Assembly (NCBI GenBank): GCA_964400875.1
Contig: CAYNWK010000032.1
Span: 1-35,034 of the forward strand
Direction: 5' to 3'
DNA: 35,034 nt
Origin: CAYNWK01 sp964400875
GTDB lineage: Bacteria > Chloroflexota > Anaerolineae > Anaerolineales > UBA4823
The notes beneath the pieces were generated by a model. That model was not told the origin of the DNA. It worked only from the letters and a program-made list of their open reading frames with translations, and did not search any database. The position numbers were made by a program, and so were the translations under genes. Every line of letters begins with the position of its first letter. Position 1 is the first letter of the stretch. This document shows, piece after piece, positions 23,917 through 32,759 of this stretch.

Positions 23917-26900
23917 ATGGTCGAACTCACTTTCTTGTTTAACAATCGAATTGATCCCGGTTTACCAAACGGGTTGTTGGGTTGGATCGCCTGGTTTGCC
24001 CTGCTTATCCTGACCGCTGGGTTCTTGTGGCGTTGGCGGGAATACAATCGCCCGTGGACCAGGCGCAGCTGGATGACCGCGTTCTTATTAGCTCTGGCTA
24101 TTCCGGTCACCGTCTTGCTGATCCCCGGAGTACAACTGCCTATTCCTGGCAGCGCTGCGGAGCCGATGTTACCCAAAGGTCCGACGAGCCCGGTCCTGGT
24201 AATGTTCGGCACCCTGCCATGGGTGCTTGCTGGAGGGCTATTGGGACCGCTGGCAGCCGCGGTCCTGGCTGCATTGTGTGGTTTGTTCCTGGATCTGTGG
24301 GCTGGCTATACTTTGATGACGCCCCTGGTTTTGGCGCTTTTGGCGACCTTCTTCGGCGCCATGGTTCAGCAAAACTATCGCACCCGATTCTACCGCTGGA
24401 TCCGGCGGCCGCTGGTTGCCTTGCTCGTGCTCAGCGCGTTCTACCCGGCGCTGTACTTGTTGGGCGCGCTTGCGACGGTGCCTGGATCGGCTGCTATCCG
24501 TCTGGACTATGCCATTGCATCTTTGCGAGGGACGAGTCTGGCCATCGCAGGAAGCCTGCTTCTGGCGGGGATTTTCGCAGAGGTCATCGCCCAAACGATG
24601 CCCGCGCGCTGGGGCAAAGCAGGATCCACCCAGCCCTCCCCGGGAGAACGCTCCATCTCGGCCCGCTTCTTTTACGGGATGGCTCCTTTTGCCCTGCTGC
24701 TGGTCCTGCTGCTGATGGTCGTCGTCTGGGTGATCTCCAGCCGTTCCGCCCGGCAATTGCTGGACGGCAGGATGGCGAATGCAGCCGAAGTTGCCGTAGA
24801 TACGGTGCCGATCTTCACGTTTACCGGGCACGAGTTGATGGACCATCTCGCTCAAACCATCGATGCCCCTGGTTTGTCGGACGACGATATCCAAGCGGTG
24901 ATGGCTAAGGAGATTCAATTCGGCCCATTTTTCAGCCGATTCTACCTGTTCGACGAAAACGGGGAGCTGGTCGTCGAGTATAACTCCCAGAAACCCGAAT
25001 CCGAGGGGGATCAATTCTCGCCAGAAGAAACTAATGCACTTAATGATGTGATGAATGGCATCGAGGGTCAGGTGTACGCAGTACCCTCACTGAAGCAAAA
25101 AAGCGCCGCTGAATTAGTCTTCACTAAAATTATCTATGACCGAAGTGGAGACGTGCACTGGGGTCTGCTGGGATACAGCGATTTATCGGAAAATCCCCTG
25201 GCTAAACCAATGATCACCGGGTTGCAGAGCCTGTCGGACGTCAAAGGGGAGGGGATGTTGATCGACGACGAGGATATCATCCTTTATCATCCTAACCCTG
25301 ACCTGGTGATGACCCAGTACGGGGGTGAACGCTTGGACAGCGCCCGGTTTTACACCAGCGTCACGCCGGTCGGTACCCGCATGTACAGCTATTATCGCCC
25401 CGTTCAGGGAGCCGAATGGTCGGTGATCATCTCTGTGCCGGCCATCTACATCCAACAACAAGCCATGAATATCGCAGCCCCGGTCTTGGCGGCAATTTTT
25501 GCGCTTTCGCTTCTGGCCGCCTTTATCGTGCGGTACGGTTTGAACGTGGTGACGCGCTCTTTGGACCAGTTGACCGTCGAGGCGGATCGAATAGCTGCGG
25601 GCGCGTTGGATAAACCACTAGCGGTGGAAGGCGTCGATGAGGCTGGAAAGTTGCGCCGGGCTTTCGAACAGATGCGCGCCAGCTTGAGCGAGCGCATGGC
25701 CGAGCTGAACCGGTTGCTGCTCGTCAGCCAGGGTGTCGCTGCCAGCCTGGACTTGGAGGAATCCCTCAGGCCAGTGCTGGAATCGGCCCTGTCGATCGGT
25801 GCCTCCGCCGCGCGCGTGGTGCTCGACCCATCGGTGGTCCCGGGCGCAGAGCAGGAGGCATATCTACCAGCGCAGACCGGGATAGGCTTGATGAGTGAAG
25901 AATACCGCATGCTGGACGATCAAGTGCTCGACCTCACTCGCCAAAAAGATCCGCTCGTGCTCACTAATCTAACCCGGCCAAGGCTGTTGGCCTTCTCGCC
26001 TGGTTCTTCCCGCCCGGAAGCTTTGTTGGGTCTGGCGCTGCGCCACGAGAATCAGTTCTATGGCGCCATGTGGGTAGGGTTTGAGGAGGCGCATCAATTC
26101 ACGGACGAAGAGATCCGCTTTTTGAGCACCTTAGCCGGGAATGCAGCGCTGGCGGCGGCGAACGCCAGCTTGTTCATGACCGCCGAAGTCGGCCGGCAGC
26201 GGCTGGAAGCCATCCTGGCCTCTACCCCGGATCCCGTCCTGGTGACCGATCATAAGGGCCGTTTACTGCTGTCCAATCCGGCCGCCTGGCAGGTGCTTGG
26301 GACGGTCGTCCAAACCGGCAAGGGTCAACCCATTGACGAAGTTATCCCCCAGACCAAACTGATCGAGCTCATGAGCACGAAAAACAGCGACCAGCGCTCC
26401 GCCGAATTAATCATGGAAGATGGCAAAGTCTATTTTGCCACAGCCTCTCCCATCCAGGCTGAAGGACGGAACACAGGGCGGGTGTGCATCTTGCGGGACG
26501 TCACCCATTTCAAAGAGCTGGATGCTTTAAAGTCGGATTTCGTCTCCACTGTCAGCCACGATCTGCGTTCTCCTCTAACCTTGATCCGTGGGTATGCCAC
26601 AATGCTGCAGATGGTTGGAGAATTGAACGACCAGCAGAGCGGCTACGTGCATAAGATCGTCTCTGGCGTGGAGAGTATGTCTCGCCTGGTCAACAACTTG
26701 CTCGACCTGGGCAGGATTGAGGCTGGCGTGGGCTTGCAGCTAGAGATGGTCCCCATTCACGACATCGTCGAGCGCGTCGTCAGTGGGATGCAAATGCATG
26801 CTGTGCAGAAGCGCATTCACATGGATGTCGATATCCCCCAAACCACCGTGCCCGTTGTCGAAGCGGACCAAGCCCTGCTCGAACAGGCATTGCATAACCT

Positions 26901-27228
26901 GGTCGAGAATGCGGTTAAGTACACCGAATCCGGGGGAAACGTGCAGGTTAGCGTGCAGGTGCGCAACGATCAGATGATTTTTAAGGTAACCGACAACGGC
27001 ATTGGCATCGCGCCGGCGGATCTGCACCGCCTGTTCGAAAAGTTCTACCGCGCTGTTCCCAAGGGCGCCAATCGCGAGCGTGGTTCCGGGCTCGGGCTGG
27101 CGATCGTCAAGTCCATCGCCGAACGTCATGGCGGCGGGGTCTGGGTGGAGAGCCACCTGGGAAAGGGCAGCACCTTCTTTATGGCGATTCCAATGCGCCC
27201 TTCTCAGATTAAAGCGACCCTTGACTAA
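23917..27228 (+). CDS. Multidomain sensor histidine kinase (TM region, Cache-like, HAMP, GAF, PAS, HisKA, HATPase)
   Basis: This 1103-aa protein has about seven N-terminal hydrophobic segments (to about residue 230), another TM near 255-275, an extracytoplasmic sensor region of about 230 residues that looks Cache-like, a TM near 515-535, then HAMP, GAF (about 605-755) and PAS (about 765-860). The kinase core is complete: H881 in VSHDLRSPL, N-box around HNLVEN (993-998), DNGIG (1026-1030) and GSGLGLAI (1056-1063). It should autophosphorylate H881 in response to an outside signal and pass the phosphate to an unlinked response regulator; none is adjacent. The large polytopic N-terminus is unusual compared with a simple two-TM kinase. 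The gene ends inside the -35 of the rpoC promoter. Confidence 0.94.
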   Translation: MVELTFLFNNRIDPGLPNGLLGWIAWFALLILTAGFLWRWREYNRPWTRRSWMTAFLLALAIPVTVLLIPGVQLPIPGSAAEPMLPKGPTSPVLVMFGTLPWVLAGGLLGPLAAAVLAALCGLFLDLWAGYTLMTPLVLALLATFFGAMVQQNYRTRFYRWIRRPLVALLVLSAFYPALYLLGALATVPGSAAIRLDYAIASLRGTSLAIAGSLLLAGIFAEVIAQTMPARWGKAGSTQPSPGERSISARFFYGMAPFALLLVLLLMVVVWVISSRSARQLLDGRMANAAEVAVDTVPIFTFTGHELMDHLAQTIDAPGLSDDDIQAVMAKEIQFGPFFSRFYLFDENGELVVEYNSQKPESEGDQFSPEETNALNDVMNGIEGQVYAVPSLKQKSAAELVFTKIIYDRSGDVHWGLLGYSDLSENPLAKPMITGLQSLSDVKGEGMLIDDEDIILYHPNPDLVMTQYGGERLDSARFYTSVTPVGTRMYSYYRPVQGAEWSVIISVPAIYIQQQAMNIAAPVLAAIFALSLLAAFIVRYGLNVVTRSLDQLTVEADRIAAGALDKPLAVEGVDEAGKLRRAFEQMRASLSERMAELNRLLLVSQGVAASLDLEESLRPVLESALSIGASAARVVLDPSVVPGAEQEAYLPAQTGIGLMSEEYRMLDDQVLDLTRQKDPLVLTNLTRPRLLAFSPGSSRPEALLGLALRHENQFYGAMWVGFEEAHQFTDEEIRFLSTLAGNAALAAANASLFMTAEVGRQRLEAILASTPDPVLVTDHKGRLLLSNPAAWQVLGTVVQTGKGQPIDEVIPQTKLIELMSTKNSDQRSAELIMEDGKVYFATASPIQAEGRNTGRVCILRDVTHFKELDALKSDFVSTVSHDLRSPLTLIRGYATMLQMVGELNDQQSGYVHKIVSGVESMSRLVNNLLDLGRIEAGVGLQLEMVPIHDIVERVVSGMQMHAVQKRIHMDVDIPQTTVPVVEADQALLEQALHNLVENAVKYTESGGNVQVSVQVRNDQMIFKVTDNGIGIAPADLHRLFEKFYRAVPKGANRERGSGLGLAIVKSIAERHGGGVWVESHLGKGSTFFMAIPMRPSQIKATLD

Positions 27229-27250
27229 TCTGGACACAGGCGGGTATAAT
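27221..27250 (+). promoter_or_regulatory. rpoC promoter (TTGACT-N18-TATAAT)
   Basis: -35 TTGACT (27221-27226) and a perfect -10 TATAAT (27245-27250) with 18-nt spacing. The -35 overlaps the last codons of the histidine kinase gene. The predicted start near 27257 leaves a leader of about 228 nt before rpoC. Confidence 0.75.
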
Positions 27251-27256
27251 TCGGTT

Positions 27257-27484
27257 GCATGCAAATAATGCATATCTTTACAGAGTGAGCGAGCGTTTGA
27301 GTTAGCTACTCAACCGCTGGCTTTCGTTTGGTTTATAGTCGACATTACATCTTTTTTCCCTGTTCCATTTATTTATCGAAACATATGACTCCCAGGTAAT
27401 CGAAACAGCAATTTCAAGGCTGTGATGGGGGAATTTTGCCTGAGCCCGTGAGAGTCTGTTTATCCAGTATTAGGAGGCTGTTGC
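27257..27484 (+). promoter_or_regulatory. Long structured 5' leader of rpoC with a possible leader peptide
   Basis: Within 228 nt I see: an ATG (27259) only 8 nt after the -10 that opens a 9-codon frame (MQIMHIFTE, stop TGA at 27286-27288); a hairpin 27293-27317 (GCG-T-TTGAGT / ACTCAA-C-CGC, loop TAGCT); T-rich tracts at about 27321-27334 and 27351-27356; a direct repeat ATCGAAACA at 27375-27383 and 27399-27407; and a weak 5-bp stem ACAGC/GCTGT (27405-27423). The rpoC ribosome site AGGAGG is at 27472-27477. A regulatory (attenuator-like) role is inferred, not shown. Confidence 0.4.
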
Positions 27485-30400
27485 GTGGAAACGAAGGGGT
27501 TGACCGCACTACGGATAAGTCTGGCTTCACCGGAAACCATAGCGAGTTGGTCTTATGGCGAGGTGTTGAAGCCTGAAACTATTAACTACCGACGCTTGCG
27601 CCCAGAAAAAGACGGCTTGTTCTGTGAAGCCATCTTCGGCCCTACCAGGGACTGGCAATGCTACTGCGGAAAATATAAAAACATCCGCTATAAGGGCATC
27701 GTCTGCGACAAGTGCGGCGTCGAAGTAACCCGTTCCTCGGTTCGTCGTGAACGGATGGGTCATATTGAGTTATCAGCGCCAGTTGCACACGTCTGGTACA
27801 CTCGCAGGGTTCCCTCGTATCTTGGTTTGCTCCTGGACATCTCTCGCCGCAACCTCGACAGGGTGCTTTACTTCGCCCAGTACGTGGTCACCTACGTGGA
27901 TGAGGATGCGCGCCAAAAGGCTCTCAAGCGCTTGGAAGAGAAGATCAACCAGACCGATCGGGAGCAAGGCACCCGGCTGAACGCCAAAATTGCCGAGATC
28001 AAAGCCGCCCGTGATCGACGTCTGAACGAGCTGAAAGAGAACCGAGAAGAAATCGAACGTTCATTTGACGAGACCGTCGCCGAGAAGCTAGACCCTATCA
28101 TGCAAGCCGGGCAGCGCCTGGAGCGCAGCCTGCAAGAGCAGATGGGTGAGGCAGCGCGTTCGGCGATCCATTTCCCCGATACGGATATCGAAATCGTCGA
28201 ATCGGGTGAGGCGATCACCAACCAGCACCTGGCTACGGTGCAGAAGATCGTCAAAGAGCGTTTGGACGAATTGGAAGCCGACCTGAAGGAGCAGAAGCAG
28301 CGCGAAATCGAACACGCTAACCTGGAAATCGAGCGTATGCGCGCCGAAGCCGATATGGCGATGGAAGAACTGCGCAACCAATTAGAAGACCAGGCAGCTC
28401 AATCCCGCGATGAAAACTCACGCCTGCGCGAAGAGCTGCTCGGGCTGCGCCCGCTTACTTTCATGGGCGAGAACCTCTACCGCGAGTTGAAATCGCGTTG
28501 GGGTCAGGTATTCCGCGCCGATATGGGCGCTGAAGCTTTCTTTGACATCTTGAAGCGCATCGACCTGGACAAGCTGGCCGAAGAGCTGTGGCACGAGCTG
28601 CGCACCTCACGCAGCAAGCAGAAGCGCAAGAAAGCTACCAAACGCTTGAAAGTAGTCGAGGCCTTTCGCCGCTCGATGAACCGTCCGGAATGGATGGTCC
28701 TGACCATTCTGCCGGTTATCCCGCCTGACTTGCGCCCGATGGTGCAGTTAGACGGCGGCCGTTTCGCGACCTCCGATCTAAACGACCTTTATCGCCGGGT
28801 GATCAATCGCAATAATCGCTTGAAGCGCCTGTTGGAGTTGGGCGCTCCGGACGTAATTGTGCGCAACGAGAAACGCATGCTCCAGGAAGCGGTCGATTCG
28901 TTGATCGATAACTCCCAGCGAGGCAAGGCGCTCTCCCGCCGCGGCCGTCGCGAGTTGAAATCCCTGAGCGATATGCTCAAGGGCAAGAAAGGGCGCTTCC
29001 GCCGCAATCTATTGGGTAAGCGCGTGGACTATTCCGGCCGCTCCGTGATCGTGGTCGGTCCTACATTGAAACTTTACCAGTGCGGTTTGCCTAAGAGCAT
29101 GGCCTTGGAGCTGTACCGCCCCTTCGTGATCTCCCGGCTCGTGTCGCATAACTATGCTGCCAACGTCCGCGGAGCCAAGCGTTTCATTGAGCGCAACCGC
29201 CCAGAGGTGTGGGAGGTGCTCGAAGAGGTGATTAAAGAACGTCCGGTGCTGCTTAACCGAGCTCCGACCCTGCATCGCCTGGGCATCCAGGCTTTCGAGC
29301 CGGTGCTGATCGAGGGCAGCGCCATCCAGCTGCACCCACTGGTCACCACCGCCTTTAACGCGGACTTCGACGGTGACCAGATGGCTGTGCACGTGCCCCT
29401 TTCCCAGAAAGCCGTATGGGAAGCCCGGCAGTTGATGCTCTCCACCCGCAACCTGCTCAAACCAGCCGATGGCGAACCGATCATCAGTCCCTCGAAGGAT
29501 ATGGTTCTGGGTGTGTACTATTTGACCACTACCGATACCATTCACAAGCACAAGGGTGATAGCCGTGCCTTCTCCAGCATGGATGAAGTGGAGATGGCTT
29601 ATTACCTGAACCAGGTGGTAGTCACTACTAATATCAAGCTGTGGACCAAAACCTGGTACGATGAGGATAATAACCGCTTACCCGAGGCCGAAGAGCGACT
29701 GATCGAGACTTCCGTCGGGCGAGTGTTGTTCAACCGTATTTTGCCACCGGAGATCCGCTTCATCAACCGGTCGTTGGAAAAAGGCGGTCTGAAAGATCTG
29801 ATTGCCGAGATTTACGAAATCGTCGGGGAGGAGCAAACCCCTGAAGTCGCTGACCGCATTAAGGATATCGGTTTCTCCTTTGCCAGCCGCTCCGGTTCGA
29901 CTATCGCCGTCTCCGACATCACCGTTCCGCCGGAGAAGACCGAGATCATTGCCGGTGCGCTCAAAGAAGCGGAAGCCGCGGAGCGGGATTTCCGCCGCGG
30001 TCTGCTTACTGAACAGGAACAGAACGAGCGCTTGATCGAGATTTGGCAGCGCACCACGAACGAGGTGGCTGACGCGGTTAAGCAGTACATGGACCCGCAC
30101 GGAAACCTGGCGACCATGGCGAACTCCGGAGCTACCAAAGGTGGTTTTCAACCGATCTCCCAGTTGGCCGGTATGCGCGGTCTGATGGCTGATCCCTCGG
30201 GACGCATCATCCCGCTGCCGATCCGCTCCAACTTCCGGGAAGGACTGACCGCCCTGGAATACTTCATTTCCACCCACGGTTCCCGCAAGGGCCTGGCAGA
30301 CACCGCCTTGCGAACCGCGGATGCCGGTTATCTGACTCGGCGTCTAGTGGATGTAGCTCAGGATGTGATCACCAATGATGAAGATTGCGGAACCCAGCTC

Positions 30401-31852
30401 GGCCTAGTCATCCGCCGGAGCGATGACGTTGCCGGGCAATCCATGGGCAATCGCCTCTTCGGGCGGCTGGCAGCTGAGCATGTGCTCGACCCCAACACCG
30501 GTGAGGTGCTGGCCGAGCGTGACCAGGTTTTGGGGCACGATCAGGTCAAAACTATCACCCAGGCGGGTGTCGAGGAGGTTGTCGTTCGTTCACCGCTGAC
30601 CTGCGAAATGGATCATGGCATCTGCACCAAGTGCTACGGTATGGACCTTGGTCGCGGTAAGATGGTTGAGATTGGCGCGGCGGTTGGCATCGTCGCAGCT
30701 CAATCCATCGGCGAACCCGGCACGCAGCTGACCTTGCGTACCTTCCACACCGGCGGTGTGGCCGCTGGTGGAGACATCACCACCGGTCTGCCCAGAGTGG
30801 AAGAGCTCTTCGAAGCGCGCAAGACCCCCAAGGGTGAAGCCGTCGTCACCGAGATCGCCGGGGTCACCCATGTGGAGCAGTCTGACCGCTACAGCGACCT
30901 GCGCGTCGTGCGAGTAGAGCACAGCGAAATGATCGGCGACGAGTACGATATGCCTTCCGAATGGAAAGTCGCCGTCGCGGACGAAGACGAAGTCAAAGCT
31001 GGCGACGTGCTTGCCCGGTTGGGTGAGGATGAGGATAAGACAATCGTTGCCGAGAACGCCGGTCGCGTTCGCATCGAAACTAATAAGAAGGAGAAGTCCT
31101 CCAAAGTGATCGTCTCCTACGAGCAGCGTGATGAGGCTGAGTACGAGATTCCCAGCAACGCACGCTTGTTGGTAAAGGAAGGCGATCATGTTGAACCGGG
31201 TCAGCCTCTCACGGAAGGTTCTCTCAACCCGCACCGGATTTTGCGCATCCAGGGTCGACACGAATGCCAAAAGTATCTGCTTAACGAGGTCCAGCAAGTT
31301 TACCGCTCGCAGGGCCAAAACATCAACGATAAGCACTTCGAAGTGATCATCCGCAAGATGATGTCGAAAGTGCAGGTGACCCGACCCGGCGACGCTCACT
31401 ACCTGCCTGGGGATCTGGTGGACCGCATCGAGCTGCTCAAGACGAACGAAGAGTTACTTGCTGAAGGTAAGCGCCCGGCCAAGTTCCTGGAGATTTTGCT
31501 GGGTATCACCAAAGCCTCCCTGAGCACCGAATCGTTCCTTTCCGCTTCCTCCTTCCAGCACACCATCAAGGTGCTGGCTGGCGCAGCCATCGCTGCTTCC
31601 GAAGACCCGCTCTACGGGTTGAAGGAAAACGTGATTATCGGCAAGCTCATCCCTGCCGGGACAGGCTTCGATCCGAACCGCTTCTCCCAACCGGGGTTCG
31701 AGGACGTCGGTAAAGAGAAAATCGAGGAAGTCGAGCCTTCCGACGAGGCTGAAGAGGAAATTGAAGAGGAAGTCGAAGAACCTGTCCTGCAGCCCGCGGT
31801 GACCGCGGAAGAGCAGGTTCCTGCCGAGCCGCAGTCAACGGCGGCGGATTAA
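27485..31852 (+). CDS. rpoC: DNA-directed RNA polymerase subunit beta'
   Basis: This 1455-aa protein is the core RNA polymerase subunit holding the catalytic magnesium. NADFDGDQM has its three aspartates at D627, D629 and D631. Zinc site one is C59, C61, C74, C77 (CYCGKYKNIRYKGIVCDKC). Zinc site two is C968, C1040, C1047, C1050. The bridge and trigger regions (SIGEPGTQLTLRTFHTGG) are present. Compared with E. coli, an extra segment of roughly 170 residues, mostly charged coiled coil (about 150-310), lies between VLYFAQYVVT and GAEAFFDILKRIDLDKL. A strongly acidic tail of about 45 residues ends the protein. The GTG start has AGGAGG 7 nt upstream. The upstream neighbour is a histidine kinase, not rpoB, and rpoC has its own promoter. 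Tandem terminators follow. Confidence 0.99.
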   Translation: METKGLTALRISLASPETIASWSYGEVLKPETINYRRLRPEKDGLFCEAIFGPTRDWQCYCGKYKNIRYKGIVCDKCGVEVTRSSVRRERMGHIELSAPVAHVWYTRRVPSYLGLLLDISRRNLDRVLYFAQYVVTYVDEDARQKALKRLEEKINQTDREQGTRLNAKIAEIKAARDRRLNELKENREEIERSFDETVAEKLDPIMQAGQRLERSLQEQMGEAARSAIHFPDTDIEIVESGEAITNQHLATVQKIVKERLDELEADLKEQKQREIEHANLEIERMRAEADMAMEELRNQLEDQAAQSRDENSRLREELLGLRPLTFMGENLYRELKSRWGQVFRADMGAEAFFDILKRIDLDKLAEELWHELRTSRSKQKRKKATKRLKVVEAFRRSMNRPEWMVLTILPVIPPDLRPMVQLDGGRFATSDLNDLYRRVINRNNRLKRLLELGAPDVIVRNEKRMLQEAVDSLIDNSQRGKALSRRGRRELKSLSDMLKGKKGRFRRNLLGKRVDYSGRSVIVVGPTLKLYQCGLPKSMALELYRPFVISRLVSHNYAANVRGAKRFIERNRPEVWEVLEEVIKERPVLLNRAPTLHRLGIQAFEPVLIEGSAIQLHPLVTTAFNADFDGDQMAVHVPLSQKAVWEARQLMLSTRNLLKPADGEPIISPSKDMVLGVYYLTTTDTIHKHKGDSRAFSSMDEVEMAYYLNQVVVTTNIKLWTKTWYDEDNNRLPEAEERLIETSVGRVLFNRILPPEIRFINRSLEKGGLKDLIAEIYEIVGEEQTPEVADRIKDIGFSFASRSGSTIAVSDITVPPEKTEIIAGALKEAEAAERDFRRGLLTEQEQNERLIEIWQRTTNEVADAVKQYMDPHGNLATMANSGATKGGFQPISQLAGMRGLMADPSGRIIPLPIRSNFREGLTALEYFISTHGSRKGLADTALRTADAGYLTRRLVDVAQDVITNDEDCGTQLGLVIRRSDDVAGQSMGNRLFGRLAAEHVLDPNTGEVLAERDQVLGHDQVKTITQAGVEEVVVRSPLTCEMDHGICTKCYGMDLGRGKMVEIGAAVGIVAAQSIGEPGTQLTLRTFHTGGVAAGGDITTGLPRVEELFEARKTPKGEAVVTEIAGVTHVEQSDRYSDLRVVRVEHSEMIGDEYDMPSEWKVAVADEDEVKAGDVLARLGEDEDKTIVAENAGRVRIETNKKEKSSKVIVSYEQRDEAEYEIPSNARLLVKEGDHVEPGQPLTEGSLNPHRILRIQGRHECQKYLLNEVQQVYRSQGQNINDKHFEVIIRKMMSKVQVTRPGDAHYLPGDLVDRIELLKTNEELLAEGKRPAKFLEILLGITKASLSTESFLSASSFQHTIKVLAGAAIAASEDPLYGLKENVIIGKLIPAGTGFDPNRFSQPGFEDVGKEKIEEVEPSDEAEEEIEEEVEEPVLQPAVTAEEQVPAEPQSTAAD

Positions 31853-31874
31853 ACTTCCCCGTCAGTGATGTTAG

Positions 31875-31903
31875 AAAAGCCGGGTGAACAGCCCGGCTTT
31901 TTT
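31875..31903 (+). terminator. Intrinsic terminator after rpoC (works in both directions)
   Basis: AAAAGCCGGG / CCCGGCTTTT is a 10-bp perfect stem with a 7-nt loop and a T-run of six on the plus strand. Read on the minus strand it also ends in TTTTC, so it can terminate the converging acetyltransferase transcript. Confidence 0.88.
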
Positions 31904-31925
31904 CATAAAAGAGCTGGTTAGATGA

Positions 31926-31965
31926 GGGTATTTGGCGGGCTTAGCCCGCCAAATACCCCTTTTTT
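31926..31965 (+). terminator. Second terminator after rpoC: perfect 15-bp inverted repeat
   Basis: GGGTATTTGGCGGGC / GCCCGCCAAATACCC with a 3-nt loop (TTA) is followed by C and a run of six T. It lies 22 nt beyond the first terminator and right against the stop codon of the converging acetyltransferase gene. Confidence 0.85.
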
Positions 31966-31967
31966 AT

Positions 31968-32579
31968 TCAGGCAGAGAGCAGGTCTTGAAGGCGAGCCTT
32001 CACGGACGGCCATTCAGCGCGCAGGATGCTGTAGTACACAGACGAGCGCAGGTATCCACTGCCTGTGAGCATGTGGTCGCGCAAGATCCCCTCTTTTATT
32101 GCACCGATCCGCTCGATAGCGCGCTGCGAACGCTGGTTGCGCTGATCGGTCTTGAATTGAACTCGGACGCACCCCAGCACTTCAAAGGCGTGCCAGAGCA
32201 GCAAGTATTTGCTCTCTGTGTTGACTGCCGTGCGCTGGAACTCTTTAGCGTACCAGGTCCCGCCGATCTCCAGCCCATTGTCTTGGGGACGAATGTCCAG
32301 ATAACGCGTAGCGCCGATGGCGCGATCCGACCGACGATCGATCACGGCAAAGGGGAAATCGGTAGCGGATTGGCTCTTGGCTACAAGTGACTGCACCCAG
32401 GTGCGCATTTCGTTCTCCGAACGGATGTATCCATAGGCCATATAGCGCCAGATATCATCATCACAACCGTAATGGGCCAGGTCCGGGATGTGGGCTTCGC
32501 TGAGTGGTTCCAGCCGGACAATTTTACCGGGCAGCGAGACCGGAAAGACCTCCAGGCGAGTTCGAGAAGCAGCAGCCAT
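31968..32579 (-). CDS. GNAT-family N-acetyltransferase (RimJ/RimL-like)
   Basis: This 203-aa protein carries a RimJ/RimL-type GNAT domain: VRLEPLSEAHIPDLAHYGCDDDIWRYM at the N-terminal side, FAVIDRRSDRAIGATRYLDIRP (strand 3-4), EIGGTWYAKEFQRTAVNTESKYLLLWHAFEVLGCVRV (acetyl-CoA pocket region; the Q/RxxGxG/A loop is degenerate, reading Q-R-T-A-V-N) and NQRSQRAIERIGAIKEGILRDH near the end. The acceptor could be a ribosomal protein N-terminus, a small amine or an antibiotic; it cannot be told from sequence. The inner ATG (32579) is preferred over a longer frame because GGAGGAGG lies 5 nt before it and a good promoter lies at 32614-32642, inside the longer frame. It is transcribed convergently with rpoC and divergently from the sigma operon. 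Confidence 0.88.
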   Translation of the reverse strand: MAAASRTRLEVFPVSLPGKIVRLEPLSEAHIPDLAHYGCDDDIWRYMAYGYIRSENEMRTWVQSLVAKSQSATDFPFAVIDRRSDRAIGATRYLDIRPQDNGLEIGGTWYAKEFQRTAVNTESKYLLLWHAFEVLGCVRVQFKTDQRNQRSQRAIERIGAIKEGILRDHMLTGSGYLRSSVYYSILRAEWPSVKARLQDLLSA

Positions 32580-32613
32580 AAGAGCCTCCTCCATATTGGA
32601 TGTTGGTCTCCGC

Positions 32614-32642
32614 ATCATAAACCAGGAATGAGAGCATAGCAA
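32614..32642 (-). promoter_or_regulatory. sigma70-type promoter for the GNAT gene
   Basis: On the minus strand: -35 TTGCTA (32637-32642), 17-nt spacer, -10 TATGAT (32614-32619). The predicted leader is about 28 nt. This promoter fixes the start of the acetyltransferase downstream of 32614. Confidence 0.65.
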
Positions 32643-32660
32643 GCTAGACTCTCTCAAGTT

Positions 32661-32690
32661 TGCAACCCTGAAACGATTTCCACGTATACT
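32661..32690 (+). promoter_or_regulatory. Candidate ECF-type autoregulatory promoter of the sigma operon
   Basis: TGCAAC (32661-32666) and CGTA (32683-32686) are spaced exactly 16 nt, close to the sigmaW-like ECF consensus TGAAAC-N16-CGTA. A housekeeping-like -10 TATACT (32685-32690) overlaps the same place with TTGCAA 19 nt upstream. Either or both may be used. Confidence 0.5.
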
Positions 32691-32759
32691 TAATTGAACG
32701 GATCGAGTTCGGGACCCGCGTCGAGTTGGCCTCGTCACAGGGTTATCAGGAGCAATGCA

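Noticed and set aside
24238..25014. 258-codon minus-strand open frame inside the histidine kinase gene
   Set aside because: Low-complexity Q/R/H-rich product antisense to a membrane-protein gene; no motif.
30590..31399. 269-codon minus-strand open frame inside rpoC
   Set aside because: It overlaps highly conserved beta' sequence, so the frame is a by-product of codon use there.
32694..32759. Upstream extension of the sigma factor
   Set aside because: The frame is open but lies next to the promoter and lacks a ribosome site; the GTG at 32760 has AGGAG at 7 nt.
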